From Flavobacterium daemonense (GTDB lineage: Bacteria > Bacteroidota > Bacteroidia > Flavobacteriales > Flavobacteriaceae): a stretch of DNA of 64,000 bases. How positions within the stretch are numbered: position 1 is the stretch's first letter; each line of letters opens with the position of its first letter. The notes under the pieces are model-generated. The model ran no database searches, was not told where the DNA came from, and saw only the letters and a list, made by a program, of their open reading frames with translations. This document shows, in pieces, positions 60,879 to 64,000 of the stretch. The DNA is taken from the NCBI RefSeq assembly GCF_007341385.1, contig NZ_VJYD01000001.1:186001-250000 (forward strand), in the 5' to 3' direction. The position numbers and the translations under genes were made by a program.

Positions 60879-61088
60879 AGATGTTTTTGTTGCTTAATTA
60901 TCAATAAAATCAGCTTGTTATTACTATTGCAAAGTAGCTTAATAACAAATAGGGAAGGGAGTACTAAAGTACATTTTTGCGTAGTTAAAAGTCCTGTTTT
61001 TGTATAAGCCTAATTTTTAGATGATATAACTTAAGGATAACATCGAAATTTTAAGCTGTTGCAAGTGTTTTTCCTACAATTAAATGCG

Positions 61089-61096
61089 TATATTTG
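61089..61096 (+). promoter_or_regulatory. -7 promoter box TATATTTG immediately before a start codon
   Basis: Perfect TAnnTTTG with only 4 bp to the ATG at 61101, which would place transcription at the start codon itself. Confidence 0.4.
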
Positions 61097-61100
61097 ATGT

Positions 61101-61739
61101 ATGAACAAACAAGCGTCTTTTTCGGTTTGCGGAGAGTCATTAGAGGCTCCAATGCACATTTGTGGTTTTTTTGATTCCAAAGAACAGCAATATGAGGTAA
61201 TCATCCCTTATATTATGGAAGGTCTGGAGGGGAATGATAAAGTCATTAATATTCTTGAAGGAGACCGTCATGGTGAGCATTGCCGCTGTCTGGCAGATAA
61301 TGGTGTCTCAATTACTGCAAAATTAGCTAGCGGTCAATTAGAAGTTCTGGCTTCTGAAAACAGCTATATAAAAGATGGCAATTTTGCAGCAGAAAAAATG
61401 TACAATATGCTCGAAAAGACGCTGATGTCTTCTGAAAGAGCGGGTTACGAAAGCGTAAGAGCTTGTGGCGACATGGTTTGGGCGTTAAAGAATCTTCCGG
61501 GTACAGATGAACTTCTAGAATATGAGGCGAGTTTGAATCTGCTTACACCAAAATATTCCTGCTCATTAATTTGTATGTACGATATCAATAGTTTCAGCGC
61601 AAGCACGCTTACCGATATTCTGCTGACACATCCGTACGTAATCAAGGACGGAAAAATTACTAAAAACCCTCATTATGTTGAGCCTTTGACGTTTCTTGCA
61701 AACCTTGCAGATTCTCGTTCAAATGGGATGATATCTTAA
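61101..61739 (+). CDS. MEDS-domain (DcmR-type sensory) protein
   Basis: 212 residues. HICGFFDSKEQQYEVIIPYIMEGLEGNDKVINILEGDRHGEHCRCLADNGVSITAKLASGQLEVLASENSYIKDG and later ERAGYESVRACGDMVWALKNLPGTDELLEYEASLN match MEDS domains, the sensory part of methanogen/methylotroph proteins such as DcmR. No DNA-binding, kinase or other output domain is attached, so it is a stand-alone sensor or scaffold. Start ATG 61101 gives a 17-residue lead; Met18 would be an alternative start just before the domain. Confidence 0.85.
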   Translation: MNKQASFSVCGESLEAPMHICGFFDSKEQQYEVIIPYIMEGLEGNDKVINILEGDRHGEHCRCLADNGVSITAKLASGQLEVLASENSYIKDGNFAAEKMYNMLEKTLMSSERAGYESVRACGDMVWALKNLPGTDELLEYEASLNLLTPKYSCSLICMYDINSFSASTLTDILLTHPYVIKDGKITKNPHYVEPLTFLANLADSRSNGMIS

Positions 61740-61804
61740 GCAGTTATTATTTTCTAGTGTTTTTTGGTGGCGTTGTATCTACGCCAGTATTATTTCGTTA
61801 GTTG

Positions 61805-62362
61805 TCAAAATTCTTCTTCGTTTGGTGCACCAATATTATGATTCATTTTCTGTCCCATAGTATTTGTTATGTAACCTGCAACGTTTTCTTCTTTTCGTAG
61901 CCCGTTTACAGAATAGTTAAGATGTATTGAGCAGTCGCCCGTAATGTCAATCCAAACGGTTTCACTTTCGCCTTTTTCCAATTTGTCAATATGTCTGTTG
62001 CCACAACCCACAATATTTATATTCGTCACAGTTGTTTGTGTTGAATTTGTGAATGTTATTCTCATGGTATTGAGCAGTATAATTGTGATCCAACAATAAA
62101 TTAGCATAACGGGAATATTCAGCAACATTAGTCCGCAAGTCTTTAATAATTTGTTTCTATTGTCAATATCTTTCTTTGCTTTTAATGCTATTGAGATTAG
62201 TATTCCTATGTTTATTAATCCTGTCAAGGCAATAAAACCGTAGCCTACAAAAAGTAATTCAAACGAAGAAGTCAAAAAGTAAATCCCAAAAATGCCTGTA
62301 CCAAACAAAAACGAAATTAATGCTGTTTGTTGTCCTAGTTTTATGTGTTGGTTTGTTGTCAT
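61805..62362 (-). CDS. membrane protein of unknown function
   Basis: 185 residues. Three hydrophobic helices in the first half (LISFLFGTGIFGIYFLTSSFEL, LFVGYGFIALTGLINIGILISIAL, GLMLLNIPVMLIYCWITIILLNTM), then a soluble C-terminal part with strand-like segments (TNINIVGCGNRHIDKLEKGESETVWIDITGDCSIHLNYSVNG) that probably faces the periplasm and has two cysteines able to form a disulfide. No family recognised. It sits downstream of the restriction endonuclease gene and may or may not belong to that unit. Confidence 0.6.
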   Translation of the reverse strand: MTTNQHIKLGQQTALISFLFGTGIFGIYFLTSSFELLFVGYGFIALTGLINIGILISIALKAKKDIDNRNKLLKTCGLMLLNIPVMLIYCWITIILLNTMRITFTNSTQTTVTNINIVGCGNRHIDKLEKGESETVWIDITGDCSIHLNYSVNGLRKEENVAGYITNTMGQKMNHNIGAPNEEEF

Positions 62363-62470
62363 GGGCTTATTGCTAATGTTGGAATAAACACAAATTTATT
62401 AGATGCAAAACCAACTTCAAATTAAAGCTAAAAACTAAATTTCTTGTAGAGCGTGTTATCTGATTTGCTT

Positions 62471-63610
62471 TTATATGATTTTGGTGTTAAATTCTGTGTA
62501 AGAGTTGGTTTTCATAATATCAATTTTGAAATCTCCGTTTTGATCTTTCATAATTATAACACTATCAAAACCTAATTTGTCAAGTTTTTCTATTGTCGCC
62601 AATTCGCCTTCTGCAAGTTGCAAAACTCTGCGTAATAACCAATCAGACAAGGCTTTATTTGGATTAGTCATCAAGGCTTTTGAATTTTCTTGGCAAACTT
62701 TTGCAGAAAATATTTCTCCCGTTGGAATTTGTAAGTTAAAATCTTGGTCACGCTTTGGAAAGAAATTTGGATATTTTCTGTGCAATTCTGAAGGAATTGG
62801 AATATAAATTTCTCCAAAATCTCTTTTTCTTCCATTGGCATTCCATTGATTTAGACCGCTTCTTTCAAAAATAAACTTTTCTCCTTTCTGAATTCCATAA
62901 AGAGGCAAAATCACATAATTTTCGCCCTTAACAAGTTTGTCAGTTGCAGTTTTTAAATTCTTATTCTCCTCAAATAATTCAAGAAGCAAAGAATAAGGGT
63001 CTTCAATTATATCAATTGGTAAGCGAAAAGCATTTTGAGGAATTATAAACTTTCTAAAAAGTGTGCTTTTTGAATGATTGAAAGTATATAAATTATTTCC
63101 GTCTTCAAATTGCAAACTTGCTTTATTATCTTTAACCGAATGAATATTATCAATATCTATAATGTTGTAATCTGTTTCATAAAGTAATAATTCCTTCTCT
63201 TTTCGAGCAACAATGTGATAAAGTGAATCTTGAATATTGTAAACACGATTTGCTAAATTTATTCTATCGTTTCTGAACTCTCCAAGTTTTAAGGCTAATT
63301 CTTTGCCTTTAAAATCGCGTAAAGTTTTTGATAATGAATTAAATTCTGCGACTTTTTCTGTACTGGAATTACCGTTGCAAACAAAAGTTTTCAAACCAAC
63401 ACCAACTGAATTATAATTTGCGTCAAAAGCCGTATCTGAACGTGACAAATTACCTGCATCAAAACTTCTACAAAATATATTTTCGGCAACACGATAATTT
63501 ATAAAAGGAATCGCACTTTCACTGAATAAACCCGAAAGTTTTGAAGCTGCTGAAAGCAGTTTTAAATAATTTCCGTTTTTTTCAATGTCTATTTCTGCGA
63601 ACGATTTCAT
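62471..63610 (-). CDS. probable type II restriction endonuclease
   Basis: 379 residues. It overlaps the C5 methyltransferase by 4 bp (ATGA), the usual layout of a restriction-modification pair. The N-terminal part carries RSDTAFDANYNSVGVGLKTF, which fits a PD-(D/E)xK-like nuclease core (acidic residues then G-x-K). The C-terminal part (residues about 255-345: GEIYIPIPSELHRKYPNFFP, QDFNLQIPTGEIFSAKVCQ, ALMTNPNKALSDWLLRRVLQL) resembles the DNA-recognition (B3-like) domain known from the NgoFVII family. That would combine a different nuclease with a B3 reader. The recognition sequence is unknown, and the assignment rests on context plus these motifs. Confidence 0.65.
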   Translation of the reverse strand: MKSFAEIDIEKNGNYLKLLSAASKLSGLFSESAIPFINYRVAENIFCRSFDAGNLSRSDTAFDANYNSVGVGLKTFVCNGNSSTEKVAEFNSLSKTLRDFKGKELALKLGEFRNDRINLANRVYNIQDSLYHIVARKEKELLLYETDYNIIDIDNIHSVKDNKASLQFEDGNNLYTFNHSKSTLFRKFIIPQNAFRLPIDIIEDPYSLLLELFEENKNLKTATDKLVKGENYVILPLYGIQKGEKFIFERSGLNQWNANGRKRDFGEIYIPIPSELHRKYPNFFPKRDQDFNLQIPTGEIFSAKVCQENSKALMTNPNKALSDWLLRRVLQLAEGELATIEKLDKLGFDSVIIMKDQNGDFKIDIMKTNSYTEFNTKII

Positions 63611-64000
63611 AAAACTCTTATGATTTCGGTGCTAATTCTCTCAATTAATGTTGTAGTAACAGAATTTCCTGCTTGCATATAAAGTTTACTATTTGCCAAG
63701 TTTGGCAAAATGTAATTTTCGGGATAACCTTGAAATAAAAAACATTCTTTTGGTGTTAATTTTCTAATTCCAAAATCGTCTTTTATAAGCGGTACATTAT
63801 GTCCACCTGTTCCCATATTTGCCGTTAAAGTTGGACAAACATTATTTTTATTTTCCCTTGCGTAAACTCTACGCCATTGATAAACTGTGTCTTTTGAAGT
63901 CATCGCTTTTTCAAGCTCTGGATAATATGCGTGGTCTTCTTTGTAATATAAATTATCTGCTTGTTTTCCTTTTTCTAAAATATCGTGAATAGTTTTTGTT
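63607..64000 (-). CDS. DNA (cytosine-5) methyltransferase, N-terminus beyond the window
   Basis: The frame is open from the right edge of the window, so the product is at least 131 residues and the catalytic N-terminal half is missing. An internal Met (63903) is not the start: the frame continues upstream with KEDHAYYPELEKAM. The C-terminal motifs VCPTLTANMGTGGHNVPLIKD (motif VIII-like) and RKLTPKECFLFQGYPENYILP with KLYMQAGNSVTTTLIERIS (motifs IX-X, the QAGNSV signature) are typical of C5 methyltransferases. It protects the host DNA from the adjoining endonuclease. Confidence 0.85.
   Translation of the reverse strand, partial: TKTIHDILEKGKQADNLYYKEDHAYYPELEKAMTSKDTVYQWRRVYARENKNNVCPTLTANMGTGGHNVPLIKDDFGIRKLTPKECFLFQGYPENYILPNLANSKLYMQAGNSVTTTLIERISTEIIRVL

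Noticed and set aside
63607..63903. A complete 98-residue protein starting at 63903
   Set aside because: The frame stays open to the window edge and the upstream residues continue the C5 methyltransferase, so this is a fragment of a longer gene.

Overview
The window is AT-rich Bacteroidota DNA, most likely from a Flavobacterium or close relative (Flavobacteriaceae). This rests on the type IX secretion C-terminal signal on a 2045-residue protease, a TonB-dependent receptor, TPR/LuxR-type regulators, short or overlapping operon junctions, many signal peptides ending in AQ, and promoters of the Bacteroidota form (a -7 box TAnnTTTG, sometimes with TTG 19 bp upstream). No rRNA, tRNA, phage, insertion sequence or CRISPR array was seen.

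Layout. 1-4.5 kb: a cut-off polysaccharide deacetylase, two small secreted proteins, an unusual methyltransferase and a DUF2490 outer-membrane protein. 4.7-8 kb: a DUF1254/DUF1214 lipoprotein and a sulfatase. 8.1-15.9 kb: pnuC and nadR (nicotinamide riboside uptake and NAD synthesis) run directly into a tightly overlapping five-gene unit: MoxR-type AAA+ ATPase, unknown helper, HEXXH-metallopeptidase/vWA protein, small unknown protein and a PaaK-like adenylating enzyme. This is the best candidate in the window for an undescribed system. 16-26 kb: a leucine-rich repeat protein, a TPR regulator, two overlooked micro-ORFs, a giant M4 protease with a T9SS tail, and a beta-barrel protein. 26-30.5 kb: two more sulfatases separated by a striking 16-unit heptamer inverted array. 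30.6-31.9 kb: small stress-type genes (PRC-barrel, NTF2-like).

31.9-40.8 kb looks like a redox or electrophile-stress island: AraC regulator, deaminase, DsrE protein, Old Yellow Enzyme, hydrolase, carboxymuconolactone-decarboxylase-like protein, cupin, Crp/Fnr regulator, DJ-1 protein, ABM monooxygenase-like protein and a TlpA-like thioredoxin. It carries elaborate promoter architecture: a mirror-symmetric divergent operator, and an Fnr-like box at an identical distance from the -7 box of two operons. A histidine kinase/response regulator pair follows (40.9-43 kb), with a 10-bp-period TTAAC direct repeat in its promoter region.

43.9-54.1 kb is a self-contained urease locus: structural genes ureABC, accessory genes ureEFGD, a nickel permease-like protein, a urea transporter, a TonB-dependent receptor and two outer-membrane proteins, so it covers metal and substrate import as well as enzyme assembly. 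54.4-61.7 kb holds a single-chain triple RidA protein flanked by dispersed repeats, a second AraC regulator, an aldehyde dehydrogenase, a DUF1826-like protein, an S41 peptidase and a MEDS-domain protein. The window ends in a restriction-modification pair (C5 methyltransferase cut by the window end, then a likely type II endonuclease).

All assignments are made by reading motifs; no database search was run. Family names are from recognition of conserved residues, and regulatory sites are sequence patterns without experimental support.
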